Part shown: positions 8,876 to 20,584 of the stretch, in pieces
Numbering within the stretch: position 1 is the stretch's first letter
Layout of the letters: each line of letters opens with the position of its first letter
Source of the DNA: an uncultured Oscillospiraceae bacterium
GTDB lineage: Bacteria; Bacillota; Clostridia; Oscillospirales; Ruminococcaceae
Length of the DNA stretch: 64,000 nucleotides
Direction of reading: 5' to 3'
Assembly: GCA_910587335.1 (NCBI GenBank)
Contig: CAJUMG010000003.1
Coordinates: 63,169-127,168, forward strand
Translations under genes and position numbers: made by a program
Notes under the pieces: model-generated
Databases searched by the model: none
The model's input: only the letters and a program-made list of their open reading frames with translations
Told to the model about the DNA's origin: nothing

Positions 8876-9033
8876 TATCAAAAATAAAAAAAACCGTTTT
8901 TATAAGGCAAAAAAGACTTTTTTTACGCGAAAAAAGCGCTTTTTTCTCCTCCTTCTCCCCCATATCACCTATATTTGACAAATCCGTCCTTTATACTATT
9001 AAATAATATGGATTCTTTCATCGGTGGAAAACC

Positions 9034-9063
9034 TTGAAAAGGCCCTGTCTTCTGTGGTATAAT
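9034..9063 (+). promoter_or_regulatory. Predicted dnaA promoter
   Basis: TTGAAA (9034-9039) and TATAAT (9058-9063) are 18 bp apart, with TGG before the -10 (extended -10). Two facing DnaA-box-like sequences lie at about +10 to +35. Confidence 0.75.
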
Positions 9064-9148
9064 TTCAGAGGAATTCTCTGTGGAAAAAATCCCTTTCCAC
9101 AGAAAATCCCCAGTCTTTCAACCGGATATGAGGAGGTACCGATAATAG

Positions 9149-10498
9149 ATGGAATCCTTGCAGGAAATCCTGGACCTGGTTTTTCAAAAGCTCCAGGAAA
9201 GTATGAATCCCACCGCCTACGCGGCGTGGATTAAAGGAATTGAGCCCTTGAAGATGGAAGGCTCCACCGTTTATCTTCAGGTTCAGACCCAATTTAAAAG
9301 AGATCAGATCATGGGCCGCTATCTGGAGCTGATCGCCGCTTCCTTCGAAGAGGTGGTGGGCTTTCCGGTCGAGGTGGTCATTCAGTATAAATACAGCGAT
9401 TCTTCCTCCTCTTCCTTTAAATCGGCGGAGGCATTTCCGCAAAAATATACCCAAGAGGAGATGGAGAAAAACAGCGCCGGCGGCGATTACGATTATACCT
9501 TTAACACCTTTATTGTAGGTCCCTCCAACAAATTCGCTCACGCTGCCTCCTTGGCGGTGGCGACCAATCCGGCTGGGGCCTATAACCCTTTGTTCATCTA
9601 CGGCGGCTCGGGACTTGGCAAAACGCATCTGCTGTTCGCCATCTCCAACGAAATTACCAAAAACAATCCCAACGCCAACGCCCTTTATATTAAGGGCGAG
9701 GATTTTACCAACGAGCTGGTAGAGGCCATTAAGTCGGAAACGACCATGAGCTTTCACAATAAATACCGGCAGGCGGACATTCTTTTGGTGGACGACATCC
9801 AGTTTATTGGCGGCAAGGAGCAGACCCAGGAGGAGTTTTTCCACACCTTTAATACTCTGTATCAGGCGGAAAAACAGATTGTGTTGACCTCTGACCGGCC
9901 GCCAAAGGAGATTAAAACCCTGGAGGATCGGCTGCGCAACCGCTTTGAATGGGGGCTTTTAGCCGATATCCAGCCGCCGGACTTTGAAACCCGCATCGCG
10001 ATTATCCAGCGCAAGGCGGAGCTTTTGGACATCCACGTTCCAAATGAAGTGTGCGAATACATTGCCAACAAGCTTAAAACCAACATCCGCCAGCTGGAAG
10101 GGGTGGTGAAAAAGCTCAAGGCCTATAAGCTTTTGGCCGGAACCCCTCCCTCCATCCTGATCGCGCAGAATGCCATTCGAGAGGTTCTCAACGATCAGCA
10201 GCCGATTCCGGTGACGGTGGAACGCATTATTAGCGAGGTGGCCCGCACCTGCGGCGTATCCTCCCAGGATATCCGGTCCAACAAGCGCTCGGCCACCATC
10301 TCCTCCGCCCGCCAGGTTTCCATTTATATCGTGCGGGAAATCACCCAAATGTCCATGGCTTCTATCGGAGAAGAATTCGGCGGCCGGGATCATTCGACCA
10401 TCGTTTACGCCATTCAGCAGGTTGAGAAGAATATGAAGGTGGACTTTCGCTATCGGGAAATGGTCGAGGATATCATCAAAAATATCCAAAACAGCTAG
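9149..10498 (+). CDS. dnaA: Chromosomal replication initiator DnaA
   Basis: DnaA binds 9-mer boxes at the origin and melts DNA to load the replicative helicase. The 449-residue product has the N-terminal interaction domain, a Ser-rich linker (about residues 85-110), an AAA+ core with Walker A GGSGLGKTH near 152 and Walker B LLVDDIQF near 212, and a C-terminal DNA-binding domain with the signature GGRDHSTI near 410. The ATG at 9149 is preceded directly by an in-frame TAG, so it is the first possible start; the AGGAGGT upstream is unusually far (about 11 bases), which may weaken translation. dnaN follows after 337 bases of probable origin DNA. Confidence 0.97.
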   Translation: MESLQEILDLVFQKLQESMNPTAYAAWIKGIEPLKMEGSTVYLQVQTQFKRDQIMGRYLELIAASFEEVVGFPVEVVIQYKYSDSSSSSFKSAEAFPQKYTQEEMEKNSAGGDYDYTFNTFIVGPSNKFAHAASLAVATNPAGAYNPLFIYGGSGLGKTHLLFAISNEITKNNPNANALYIKGEDFTNELVEAIKSETTMSFHNKYRQADILLVDDIQFIGGKEQTQEEFFHTFNTLYQAEKQIVLTSDRPPKEIKTLEDRLRNRFEWGLLADIQPPDFETRIAIIQRKAELLDIHVPNEVCEYIANKLKTNIRQLEGVVKKLKAYKLLAGTPPSILIAQNAIREVLNDQQPIPVTVERIISEVARTCGVSSQDIRSNKRSATISSARQVSIYIVREITQMSMASIGEEFGGRDHSTIVYAIQQVEKNMKVDFRYREMVEDIIKNIQNS

Positions 10499-10835
10499 TT
10501 TTCCACCGTTTCCCCTCCTTCACAATCCACATAATTGGGAAAATTTTGAGGGACGTAAAGACTTTTCCTCTTTTTCCACCGAATTTTCCACAATTTCTAA
10601 ACCTTCCACCTTTCCTTTTGTGGACAAACTGGAACAAAAAAATTTCTTTTCACATTTTCACTTTTTTCCCACAGTCTGTCCCACAGACCAAAGCTGCTTA
10701 TTTTCCCTTTATTTATGCGGATTTTCTTCCCTTTTTCACAACTCAACCGCCTCTACTACTAAGACTAAATTTTATTCTTTCTTTCTTCTTTTCTTTTCCG
10801 TTTATTTTTACCTGTTAAAAAGGAGTGTGTCTTCA
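10499..10835. other. dnaA-dnaN intergenic region, main candidate oriC
   Basis: The 337-bp gap is T-rich on the plus strand and holds a cluster of DnaA-box-like 9-mers: TTTTCCACC (10499-10507, 10572-10580), CAATCCACA (10523-10531), TTTTCCACA (10584-10592), TGTGGACAA in the opposite orientation (10619-10627), TTTCCCACA (10665-10673) and TTTTTCACA (10732-10740). Most match TTATCCACA at seven or eight positions. The pyrimidine-rich stretch from 10628 to 10815 could be the unwinding region. A dnaN frame extended upstream would cross this region and is not credible. Confidence 0.75.
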
Positions 10836-11945
10836 TTGAAATTCAGCTGCCCCCGTCCGGAGCTATACGAAATCGTTTCCAATGTCTCCCGCGCCGTTTC
10901 GGGAAAAACAGCCCTGACTGTATTAGAAGGAATCCTCATCCGCGCCAAAGGCGGTGTTCTTTCCTTTTTAGGCTATGATCTGGACCTGGGCATCTCCGCC
11001 CAGATGTCCGCCCAAATTGAGGAGGAAGGGGAAATTGTTCTTTCAGCCAAGCTTTTTGTGGACATGATGCGCCGGATGAACGGAGATACCGTCACCATTC
11101 GGACCGACGAAAAATATCTGACCGAGATTAAAAGCGGCGCCACCGAATTTACCATATTGGGCATCCCCTCCGACGAATTTCCCGAAATCCCCGTCGTGCA
11201 GGAGGAACAGTCCATCCGTCTGCCCCAGCACCTTTTAAAGGGCATGATTGATCAAACCCTGTTCGCCATCTCCACCAATGATTCCAAGCCGGTCCACACC
11301 GGCTCTTTGTTCCAGCTGGAGGACGGGGAACTTCGGGTGGTATCGGTGGACGGGTTCCGCCTGGCGCTGCGCCGGGAAAAGGTTTCGGCCGAAGGGACGG
11401 CACAGTTTATCATCCCCGGCAAAACCCTATCGGAGATGACCAAGCTTTTGTCCGAGGATGAGGAGGAAGAGGCGGGATTATTTCTCTCCCGCAAGCATGT
11501 GGTTGTGCAGATCGGTCAGTATCGGGTGATTTCCCGGCTGCTGGAAGGGGAATTTCTCGATTATCGGGCGGCAATTCCGGAGGGAAACACCACCACCGTC
11601 ACCGTAGATGTCCGCCCCTTTGTGGACAGCATCGAAAGAACCTCCCTTCTAATCTCCGACCGGCTTAAAAGCCCCTTGCGCATCCAGTTTGGCGAGGATC
11701 AGATCAAAATGTCCTGCTCCACCTCCATCGGCAGGGCCTATGACCAGCTGGAATGCAAGCTGGAGGGGGACGAGGTGGAAATCGGCTTTAATAACCGCTA
11801 TATGCTGGAGGCGCTGCGGGCCACCGGCTGTGATAAGGTCAATCTTTTGTTAAGCGGTCCGCTTTCCCCCATGAAGATGGTCCCGCTGGAGGGGGACAGC
11901 TTTTTGTTTTTGATCCTGCCGGTGAGACTGAAAAGCGAAGTGTAA
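10836..11945 (+). CDS. dnaN: DNA polymerase III sliding clamp (beta subunit)
   Basis: The clamp encircles DNA and tethers the polymerase. The chosen start is TTG at 10836, giving MKFSCPRPEL with AAAGGAG ten bases upstream; this matches usual DnaN N-termini, and the 369-residue length is normal. The three repeated clamp domains are recognisable, ending in the conserved region PMKMVPLEGDSFLFLILPVR that contacts client proteins. It precedes rlbA by 30 bases in the replication operon. Confidence 0.96.
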   Translation: MKFSCPRPELYEIVSNVSRAVSGKTALTVLEGILIRAKGGVLSFLGYDLDLGISAQMSAQIEEEGEIVLSAKLFVDMMRRMNGDTVTIRTDEKYLTEIKSGATEFTILGIPSDEFPEIPVVQEEQSIRLPQHLLKGMIDQTLFAISTNDSKPVHTGSLFQLEDGELRVVSVDGFRLALRREKVSAEGTAQFIIPGKTLSEMTKLLSEDEEEEAGLFLSRKHVVVQIGQYRVISRLLEGEFLDYRAAIPEGNTTTVTVDVRPFVDSIERTSLLISDRLKSPLRIQFGEDQIKMSCSTSIGRAYDQLECKLEGDEVEIGFNNRYMLEALRATGCDKVNLLLSGPLSPMKMVPLEGDSFLFLILPVRLKSEV

Positions 11946-11975
11946 AGAAGAAAATCCCGTGGAGGAGATAAAATC

Positions 11976-12203
11976 ATGGCGCAAACGCGTGTTTTTTCCA
12001 TTCGGACCCAGTGGATTCGGCTGGATCAGTTTTTGAAATTCTGTGGCTTGGCCGAAACCGGCGGACACGCCAAGGAAATTGTGGCGGAAGGGGCCGTCTC
12101 GGTCAATGGAGAGGTTTGCCTTGCCCGGGGAAAAAAGCTTTATCCCGGCGACCATGTACAGATTGATCAGTACGATCTCGAGGTTTCTGCCGGTGCGGAT
12201 TGA
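11976..12203 (+). CDS. rlbA: S4-domain RNA-binding protein (YaaA/RlbA type)
   Basis: The 75-residue product consists of one S4 RNA-binding fold: IRLDQFLKFCGLAETGGHAK followed by VNGEVCLARGKKLYPGDHV. Such small S4 proteins lie between dnaN and recF in most Firmicutes and are thought to act with ribosomes or RNA. GGAGGAGA is placed well before ATG 11976. Its stop overlaps the recF start by 11 bases, which suggests coupled translation. Confidence 0.9.
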   Translation: MAQTRVFSIRTQWIRLDQFLKFCGLAETGGHAKEIVAEGAVSVNGEVCLARGKKLYPGDHVQIDQYDLEVSAGAD

Positions 12204-13296
12204 AAATCTTAGGCTGGAAAATTTCCGAAATATGGAGGATTTGTGCCTTTTCCCCTATGAAACGGTCAATATTATCTATGGGGACAATGCCCAGGGAAAA
12301 ACGAATCTGTTAGAGGCGCTTTGGCTTTTGTCCGGCGCCAAAAGCTTTCGGGGCGCCAGGGATGGGGAGCTGATCCGATTTGGCCAGGGTCAGGCGGTGA
12401 TTGAGGCGGACTTTTTTGGCGAGGACCGGGTACAGACCGCGAAGATTCAGTTTGGCGGAAAAAAATCCGTTTGGCTCAACGAAATCCGTCAGGACTCGGT
12501 CACCTCCCTTGCGGGAAGATTTACGGCGGTGGTCTTCTCCCCGGCCCATCTGGGCTTGGTAAAGGACGGTCCCGCCGGCCGCCGGAGATTTTTGGATACC
12601 TCCATCTGTCAGATCACCCCCCGGTATATTGGGATGCTGGGCCAGTATCAGCGGATTCTTTTGCAGAGAAATACCCTTCTAAAGGATATTTCCTATGCTC
12701 CCTCTTTGCTGGATACCCTAAATATCTGGGACGAAAAGCTGGCGGTTTTGGGCGGGGCGATTTTGCGGCTTCGCATGGAATATACCCGCAGGCTCGGGGC
12801 CGAGGCGGCAAATATTTACAGCGGCATTTCGATGGACCGGGAGGAGCTTTCCCTATTTTACCGGCCCTTTGGATTAGAACTTCGGCCGGAGCAGACCAAG
12901 GAGGAGATCGCCTCGCTGCTTTTAGAGCGCACCGTAAAAAACCGGTCGGAGGATCTTCGCTTTGGCACTACCAGCGCCGGCCCCCACCGGGACGATCTGG
13001 AAATTTTGATCAATGGACGCAGCGTCCGCGCCTTTGGCTCCCAAGGACAGCAGCGCAGCGCAGTTTTGGCTCTAAAGCTGGCGGAAAGCCGCTGCATCGG
13101 AGAGATTTTGGGCGAACGTCCTATTATTTTGTTAGATGACGTGATGAGTGAGCTGGACCAGAGCCGGCGGGAGTATCTGCTCAACCATCTCACCGGCAGT
13201 CAGATTTTTATCACCTGCTGCGATAAGGGGTATTTTTCCCAGCTGCAGGAGGGTCGGACCTTTTATATGGAAAAGGGGCGCTTGGCCCAGGAATAG
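12193..13296 (+). CDS. recF: DNA replication/repair protein RecF
   Basis: RecF is an SMC-like ATPase that helps load RecA at gaps. The GTG start at 12193 gives MRIENLRLENFRN, a normal RecF N-terminus, with CGAGG eight bases upstream and an 11-base overlap with rlbA. Walker A GDNAQGKTN lies near residue 31, the signature FGSQGQQR near 280 and Walker B ILLDDVMSELD near 312. The length is 367 residues. An upstream in-frame extension would run through rlbA and is rejected. Confidence 0.95.
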   Translation: MRIENLRLENFRNMEDLCLFPYETVNIIYGDNAQGKTNLLEALWLLSGAKSFRGARDGELIRFGQGQAVIEADFFGEDRVQTAKIQFGGKKSVWLNEIRQDSVTSLAGRFTAVVFSPAHLGLVKDGPAGRRRFLDTSICQITPRYIGMLGQYQRILLQRNTLLKDISYAPSLLDTLNIWDEKLAVLGGAILRLRMEYTRRLGAEAANIYSGISMDREELSLFYRPFGLELRPEQTKEEIASLLLERTVKNRSEDLRFGTTSAGPHRDDLEILINGRSVRAFGSQGQQRSAVLALKLAESRCIGEILGERPIILLDDVMSELDQSRREYLLNHLTGSQIFITCCDKGYFSQLQEGRTFYMEKGRLAQE

Positions 13297-13308
13297 GGGG
13301 ATTTTTGC

Positions 13309-13578
13309 TTGTATCTGCATCTAGGACAAAACACGGTGGTCCGCACCTCGTCGGTGGTGGGCATCTTCGATATTGAAAATACCTCTATGAGCCGGCTGAC
13401 CCGGTCCTATCTTGCTTTGGCGGAAAAAAACGGACGGGTGGTCAACGTTTCGCCGGACCTGCCAAAATCCTTTATCGTCTGCGAGGAAAACCGGAAAATC
13501 ACCGTGTATATCTCCCAGATTTCCCCTGCCACCCTTCGCAAGAGAACCGGCTTTATGGCGGGGCTTGCCAATCTGTAA
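13309..13578 (+). CDS. remB: DUF370 regulator RemB/YaaB
   Basis: The 89-residue protein starts at a TTG (13309) after AGGGGG and reads MYLHLGQNTVVRTSSVVGIFDIEN, the pattern of the DUF370 family. RemA of this family is a DNA-binding activator of biofilm matrix genes in Bacillus subtilis; the recF-gyrB position is that of the paralogue RemB (YaaB), whose role is less clear. It lies 12 bases after recF. Confidence 0.88.
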   Translation: MYLHLGQNTVVRTSSVVGIFDIENTSMSRLTRSYLALAEKNGRVVNVSPDLPKSFIVCEENRKITVYISQISPATLRKRTGFMAGLANL

Positions 13579-13680
13579 ATAGATGGTTTTGTTTATAAGG
13601 CCAGAAAGGCTTTTGTATAGATTTTGATAGAAAAAGGGTCCGAGGAAAAACGGGCCTTGTACGCCGAAAAAATCCTTTGA

Positions 13681-15648
<1,968 letters not shown>

Positions 15649-15686
15649 AAGGGGAAGGTTTTTCCCTTTTTTGGAGGTTTATTTAT

Positions 15687-16262
15687 TTGGAAAAGCCGGC
15701 GTATATCCTGTCTTTTCTGATGGGCTATCCACAGCATCGGGATTATTATCTGTACCATACAAAAGCAAGCAACGGGGTCTGGCCTGTATTTCTTTTGGCC
15801 CTCGCCGGCGCTTTGGAAGCGGTCTGCCTTTTCTGCCGCTACAAGGGTCTGGCGGAGCTTTCGCCGCCGGCCGGTCTGCTGGCGGTATCCTGCGCTGTGG
15901 CGGCCGTGGCCGCATGGACGGGAAACAAGCTGCGGATCTGGCGCCGGTCAAGAAGTTGGTATCGCCAAAAGCAGTTTGGAAAACGAAAATCCCAAGTCCG
16001 CTTTTATGAAGATTTTTTCACAGTCCATTATCCGGCCTGCGCGTTTGACGGCCTTTATAGCGAGGTTTACAAAATCGACCGGACCCGGCGTTTGGTGATT
16101 CTGGTTTTAAAAAATGGGGCGACAATCCCCATTCCCGGCGAGGCTTACAGCCAGGAATTGGCGGCGTTTTTAGCCGGTAAGCTGCCGGAGCTGAAAGACA
16201 GCGATCTTAAGGAGAACACAGAAAAAGAGGAGTCCGACCAATTGGTTCGGACTGAAGGGTGA
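15687..16262 (+). CDS. YcxB-like membrane protein
   Basis: The 191-residue protein has two predicted membrane helices (about residues 30-50 and 58-78), then a soluble C-terminal domain with RFYEDFFTVHYPACAFDGLY and LVILVLKNGATIPIPGEAY. That pattern resembles the YcxB-like domain of Firmicute membrane proteins of unknown function. The TTG start at 15687 follows GGAGGT. It lies 38 bases after gyrB and 6 bases before gyrA, so it is almost certainly co-transcribed with the gyrase genes. The link to gyrase, if any, is unknown. Confidence 0.65.
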   Translation: MEKPAYILSFLMGYPQHRDYYLYHTKASNGVWPVFLLALAGALEAVCLFCRYKGLAELSPPAGLLAVSCAVAAVAAWTGNKLRIWRRSRSWYRQKQFGKRKSQVRFYEDFFTVHYPACAFDGLYSEVYKIDRTRRLVILVLKNGATIPIPGEAYSQELAAFLAGKLPELKDSDLKENTEKEESDQLVRTEG

Positions 16263-16268
16263 TGAAGA

Positions 16269-18872
16269 ATGAACGAGGATTTGAACAGAATCGTCCAGGT
16301 GGACCTGGAAAAGGAGATGAAGGAATCCTACCTTGCCTATTCCATGTCGGTCATTGTTGGGCGTGCCTTGCCGGATGTGCGGGACGGCTTAAAGCCGGTG
16401 CACCGCCGGATTCTGTATACGATGTATGAAAACGGCCTTTCCCCGGATAAAGCCTACCGAAAATCGGCGGATACCGTCGGTTCGGTGCTGGGCCGGTACC
16501 ATCCCCATGGCGACGCCTCGGTTTACGACGCGATGGTTCGCCTGGCGCAGGATTTTTCCATGCGCTATCCCCTGGTGGACGGACACGGCAACTTTGGCTC
16601 GGTGGACGGGGACCCGGCAGCGGCCTATCGGTATACCGAAGCGAGAATGAGCAAAATCGCCATGGCTATGCTCACCGATATCGACAAGGATACGGTGGAC
16701 TTTATGCCCAACTATGACGATCATCTTCAGGAACCGGTGATGCTGCCCTCCCGCTTCCCCAACCTTTTGGTCAACGGCTCCACCGGTATCGCGGTGGGTA
16801 TGGCGACCAACATCCCGCCCCACAACCTTAGGGAGGTGGTGGATGCGGCCTGCTGCATGATTGAGAATCCGGACGCGACGCTGGAGGAGCTGATGGAGCA
16901 TATCAAAGGTCCGGACTTTCCCACCGGCGGCATTATCATGGGCCGTTCAGGCATCCGCGCCGCCTATGCCACCGGACGGGGCAAAATCACCCTTCGGGCC
17001 AAAGCGGAAATCGAAGAGCACAAAAACCGTATGCGCATTGTCGTGACCGAGATTCCCTACATGGTCAACAAGGCCCGGCTGATTGAGAGCATTGCCGGGC
17101 TGGTAAAGGAAAAGCGGATCGAGGGCATCAGCGATCTGCGGGACGAATCGGACCGAGACGGGATGCGCATTGTCATCGAGCTGAAAAGAGACGCCAACGC
17201 CCAGGTGGTGCTGAACCGGCTGTACACCTTCAGCCAGCTTCAGGACACGGTTGGTGTCATTATGCTGGCCATTGACGGCAAACAGCCTAAGGTGATGACC
17301 CTGCAGGAGATTCTGCGGGGCTATCTGGACTTTCAGTTTCAGGTTATCACCCGGCGGACCCGGTATGAGCTAAAGAAGGCCAAGGAACGCGAGCATATTT
17401 TAGAAGGGCTAAAAATCGCGTTAGACTATATCGACGAGGTTATCGGGATCATCCGGGCCTCGAAGGACCAGCCTGCCTCTAAAGCGGCGCTGATCGAGCG
17501 GTTTGGCTTGTCCGACGCACAGGCCCAGGCGATTGTCTCCATGCGATTAGGGCAGCTGTCCGGCTTGGAACGGGCCAAAATCGAGGATGAGCTGGCGGCG
17601 ATTCTGGCAAAGGTTGCCGATCTGGAGGATATCCTCGCCCACGATAGCCGGGTTTATACCATCATAAAGGATGAGCTGATTGCTTTAAAGGCCAAATATG
17701 GCGACGAGCGCCGCACCGAGATCCAGAGCATTTCCGGCGAGGTGGATATCGAGGACCTGATTCCGGTGGAGGACTGCGTTGTCACCCGGACCCACTTTGG
17801 CTATGTAAAGCGCCAGCCGGCGGATGTGTACAAGACCCAAAAGCGGGGCGGACGGGGCATTTCGGGCATGACCCGCCGGGAAGAGGATGTGGTGGAGGAT
17901 TTGTTTGTGGCCTCCTCCCACGATTATGTCTGCTTCTTTACCAACCGGGGCCGGCTGTTCCGCTTAAAATGCTATGAGATTCCCGAAAGCTCCCGGACGG
18001 GCCGGGGAATCAACATCGTAAACCTGCTGCCGTTAGAGCAGGAGGAAAAGGTCAGCGCGGTTTTGAAGGTGTCCGACTTTGCGGACGACCGCTTCCTTGT
18101 CATGGTCACCAAGAAAGGCATTATCAAGCGGACCGAGCTTTCCGCCTATCGCAACGCCCGCAAGTCGGGGCTGAACGCCATTACCTTAAACGAAGACGAT
18201 GAGCTGGCCTGGGTGCGGGAAACCTCCGGCACCAGCGAGCTGGTCATCGCCACCCGTCAGGGTATGGTCATCCGCTTCCCCGAATCGGACGCAAGACCCT
18301 TGGGCCGGATCGCCCGAGGGGTTAAGTCCATCCGGCTGGACGAAGGGGACGAGGTTGTGGGCATGGCGCGGGTGAAAGAGGGCGCGACCCTTTTGACCGT
18401 AACCGAAAAGGGCGCCGGACGCCGGACCTCCTTTGATCAGTACCGGCTGCAAAGCCGCGGCGGCAAGGGTGTGCTTAACTATAGAATCAACGAAGAAAAG
18501 GGCCTTGTGGCGGCGGTCAAGGCGGTCACCCCAGAGGATGACGTGATCATGATTACCGATGACGGAATTATTATCCGTATCAACTCGGACGATATAACCG
18601 CCCAGTCCCGGTACGGCAGCGGCGTGCGGGTGATGCGGGTGCCGGAGGGCGGCCGGATCGTAACGCTGGCAAGGGTGCCCAAGGAAGAGGACGAGAGCAC
18701 AGATCCCAGCGAAGCAAAGGAAAATGCCGAACAAGCCGAAGAAAAACCGGAAAATGCAGAGAATGGGATTGCGACATCCGGCGGGATAGAGGAAAAGCTG
18801 TCCCAGGCGGTACAGGATTTCGCGGATTTTGCCTTAGAGCAGCAGGATACAGGCGCGAAAGAGGGGGAATAA
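16269..18872 (+). CDS. gyrA: DNA gyrase subunit A
   Basis: GyrA makes the double-strand break and passes DNA. The 867-residue product has the quinolone-determining region ([17 protein letters not shown]), the catalytic tyrosine in [12 protein letters not shown] near residue 122, and the beta-propeller C-terminal domain with the GyrA-box-like [11 protein letters not shown]. The last 60 residues form an acidic Glu-rich tail, as in several gyrases where the tail regulates supercoiling. AAGGGTG precedes the ATG. A strong terminator follows. Confidence 0.97.
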   Translation: MNEDLNRIVQVDLEKEMKESYLAYSMSVIVGRALPDVRDGLKPVHRRILYTMYENGLSPDKAYRKSADTVGSVLGRYHPHGDASVYDAMVRLAQDFSMRYPLVDGHGNFGSVDGDPAAAYRYTEARMSKIAMAMLTDIDKDTVDFMPNYDDHLQEPVMLPSRFPNLLVNGSTGIAVGMATNIPPHNLREVVDAACCMIENPDATLEELMEHIKGPDFPTGGIIMGRSGIRAAYATGRGKITLRAKAEIEEHKNRMRIVVTEIPYMVNKARLIESIAGLVKEKRIEGISDLRDESDRDGMRIVIELKRDANAQVVLNRLYTFSQLQDTVGVIMLAIDGKQPKVMTLQEILRGYLDFQFQVITRRTRYELKKAKEREHILEGLKIALDYIDEVIGIIRASKDQPASKAALIERFGLSDAQAQAIVSMRLGQLSGLERAKIEDELAAILAKVADLEDILAHDSRVYTIIKDELIALKAKYGDERRTEIQSISGEVDIEDLIPVEDCVVTRTHFGYVKRQPADVYKTQKRGGRGISGMTRREEDVVEDLFVASSHDYVCFFTNRGRLFRLKCYEIPESSRTGRGINIVNLLPLEQEEKVSAVLKVSDFADDRFLVMVTKKGIIKRTELSAYRNARKSGLNAITLNEDDELAWVRETSGTSELVIATRQGMVIRFPESDARPLGRIARGVKSIRLDEGDEVVGMARVKEGATLLTVTEKGAGRRTSFDQYRLQSRGGKGVLNYRINEEKGLVAAVKAVTPEDDVIMITDDGIIIRINSDDITAQSRYGSGVRVMRVPEGGRIVTLARVPKEEDESTDPSEAKENAEQAEEKPENAENGIATSGGIEEKLSQAVQDFADFALEQQDTGAKEGE

Positions 18873-18896
18873 TGCCTGTTTTTTAGGCGAACTAAA

Positions 18897-18932
18897 AGGA
18901 CGCGGCGTTTTGCCGCGCCCTTTCCCTTTTTT
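18897..18932 (+). terminator. Terminator after gyrA
   Basis: CGCGGC (18901-18906) and GCCGCG (18912-18917) pair around GTTTT, followed by CCCTTTCCCTTTTTT. It closes the dnaA-gyrA region. Confidence 0.8.
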
Positions 18933-18981
18933 GAAAGGATCAAAAAAATTGTCCGGTTTCCTATTTCGCCGGCTTTTGGGG

Positions 18982-19890
18982 TCAAAGAAGGATGGCGGCC
19001 AACAGCATCTCGATTAAACGGGCGTAAATGGGTTCCAGTTCGCTGATAGGCAGCGGATTTTTTCCTCGCCCGATCTCGATGGTAAAGCCCGGCCGGCCAA
19101 ACGCCTCGATAAACCAGTCCTTGAGTCCCCCATGGCTGGCGGTTCCGGTGGGATCCGCCAGGGTGTATCCGCTGGAAAGGGAGAGCACCTGGGCGATTAA
19201 GGGAGATCGGGCCGGGGTATTTTCCCCATATCGGTAGTAGATTTCCTCCCCTTGGGAGTGGAAGGCGTAGAGCTGCCGCACCGGCTGTGTCCGGATAAAC
19301 CGGCAGATGGCGCGGGTTTCCGGCTCGCTTTCCGGCGCTTCGCCACCGTACTTCCCCGGCCCGGGACCGAAAATCCCTGCCTCCCGTTCCGATTGCTTAC
19401 AAAGGGCAAAGCCCGCGTCAAAGTTGTGGTTCAGGTCAATCCCCCGGGCGTTGGCCTGCCAGGAGGAAAAGTCCCCGCCAGAAAGCTCGGTTACCTGCTC
19501 TTCCCTCCCCGGCGCACCGGCGGCTCCCTCCAGCGCAATACAGATGCCGTCGGGGTTCAGGGCGGGGATGACCACCAGCCCTTGGCGGTCCAGCGCTTTT
19601 TTTACAGGAATCTCCGCAAGAGGGCGGTTTTGTGCTATACTAAAGAAAAGATCGTCCAAAAACCGGAACAGCAAAAGAGAGGTCAGCCATTCCTGCCCAT
19701 GTACCCCGCCCACAAACAGGGAAAATCGTTTGGGGTTACCTAGCCGGACGGCGTACAGTCCCCGTCCCAAAAGGGAACGGCCGATGGGAAAAACAGAGGA
19801 CCAGCGCGGGTCCAAAAGAAATTGATAGGTGCGCACCTTTTCCCGGATGCGGGGAAAGGTCGGCGCAAGGGTATAAAAAGACGGTTCCAT
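18982..19890 (-). CDS. M14 family zinc carboxypeptidase/endopeptidase
   Basis: The 302-residue protein has the M14 metallopeptidase pattern. GGVHGQEW supplies the zinc ligands H64 and E67, ARGIDLNHNFD carries substrate-binding residues, YAFHSQGEE gives the third zinc ligand, and FTIEIGRG contains the catalytic glutamate. There is no signal peptide. The short single-domain form and the DLNHNFD motif resemble gamma-D-glutamyl-meso-diaminopimelate peptidases (ENP1/YqgT-like) that cleave cell-wall peptides, often in spore formers. This specificity is inferred. It is convergent with gyrA. Confidence 0.85.
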   Translation of the reverse strand: MEPSFYTLAPTFPRIREKVRTYQFLLDPRWSSVFPIGRSLLGRGLYAVRLGNPKRFSLFVGGVHGQEWLTSLLLFRFLDDLFFSIAQNRPLAEIPVKKALDRQGLVVIPALNPDGICIALEGAAGAPGREEQVTELSGGDFSSWQANARGIDLNHNFDAGFALCKQSEREAGIFGPGPGKYGGEAPESEPETRAICRFIRTQPVRQLYAFHSQGEEIYYRYGENTPARSPLIAQVLSLSSGYTLADPTGTASHGGLKDWFIEAFGRPGFTIEIGRGKNPLPISELEPIYARLIEMLLAAILL

Positions 19891-20011
19891 ATCAAATCAC
19901 CTCGCAGCAGTTTCTTTTTACTATATGAACCGAACAAGGTCCGATATTTCAAAACAGCCGCGGAAACAGGCCCTATCAGGCAGATTTTCCCGCGGGAAAG
20001 GAGAAAACAAC

Positions 20012-20557
20012 ATGTCCCATACGGAAAAAACCCTGGATTCTACCCGCATTTTCGACGGGGTGGTCGTCCATCTGCGCCGGGATACCGTACAACTGGAGGA
20101 CGGCGCTAAGACCATCCGAGAGGTGATCGACCATCCCGGCGGGGTGAGCATTCTGGCCATGGACCGGGAAGAGAGGATTCTCTTTGTCCGCCAGTTCCGC
20201 TATCCCTTTGGCCGCACCCTGCTGGAGCTGCCCGCCGGCAAGCTGGAACCGGGCGAGGATCCGGCGGACAGCGGACGCCGGGAGCTAAAGGAGGAGACCG
20301 GCTGCACCGCCGGCCGGTTTGTGCCCATGGGGCAGCTGATCCCCACCTGCGCCTATGACACCGAGGTCATCCACCTGTTTTTTGCCACCGACCTGATCCA
20401 AGGGGAACAGTGTCTGGACGAAAACGAATTTTTGTCGGTGGAGCGGTACAGTCTGGACGAGGCGCTGGAGATGATTCTGGGCGGAGAGATTGTCGACGCC
20501 AAAACCCAGATTGGTCTATTCAAGTACAAGGCGCTGCGGGACGCCGGCCGTATTTAG
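20012..20557 (+). CDS. nudF: Nudix hydrolase, ADP-ribose pyrophosphatase type
   Basis: The 181-residue protein carries a complete Nudix box around residues 74-96, with core RRELKEETG, which binds Mg and splits nucleotide diphosphate derivatives. The preceding QFRYPFGRTLLELPAGKLE is typical of NudF/YqkG enzymes that convert ADP-ribose to AMP and ribose-5-phosphate. ATG 20012 follows AAAGGAG. The NusG-II gene begins 27 bases later. Confidence 0.9.
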   Translation: MSHTEKTLDSTRIFDGVVVHLRRDTVQLEDGAKTIREVIDHPGGVSILAMDREERILFVRQFRYPFGRTLLELPAGKLEPGEDPADSGRRELKEETGCTAGRFVPMGQLIPTCAYDTEVIHLFFATDLIQGEQCLDENEFLSVERYSLDEALEMILGGEIVDAKTQIGLFKYKALRDAGRI

Positions 20558-20584
20558 CGGCTTAAAAATAAAGGGGGAAATTTG

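Larger units (their letters stand above)
8809..9148. other. rpmH-dnaA intergenic region, left part of a probable bipartite oriC
   Basis: This 340-bp gap between rpmH and dnaA is A+T-rich and has runs of A and T around 8876-8945. DnaA-box-like 9-mers occur at 9079-9087 (TGTGGAAAA) and 9093-9101 (CTTTCCACA), facing each other just after the dnaA promoter. In Bacillus the origin has box clusters on both sides of dnaA; here the denser cluster is after dnaA. The two boxes could also allow DnaA to repress its own promoter. Confidence 0.6.

Noticed and set aside
8975..8997. TTGACA at 8975 with TATACT at 8992 as a second dnaA promoter
   Set aside because: The spacing is only 11 bp; other -10 choices at proper spacing are poor.
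10546..10818. Phe/Pro-rich small frame in the dnaA-dnaN gap
   Set aside because: It is a by-product of the T-rich origin DNA and has no ribosome site.
10620..10835. Extension of dnaN upstream to 10620
   Set aside because: It would translate the DnaA-box cluster; TTG 10836 has a ribosome site and the usual DnaN N-terminus.
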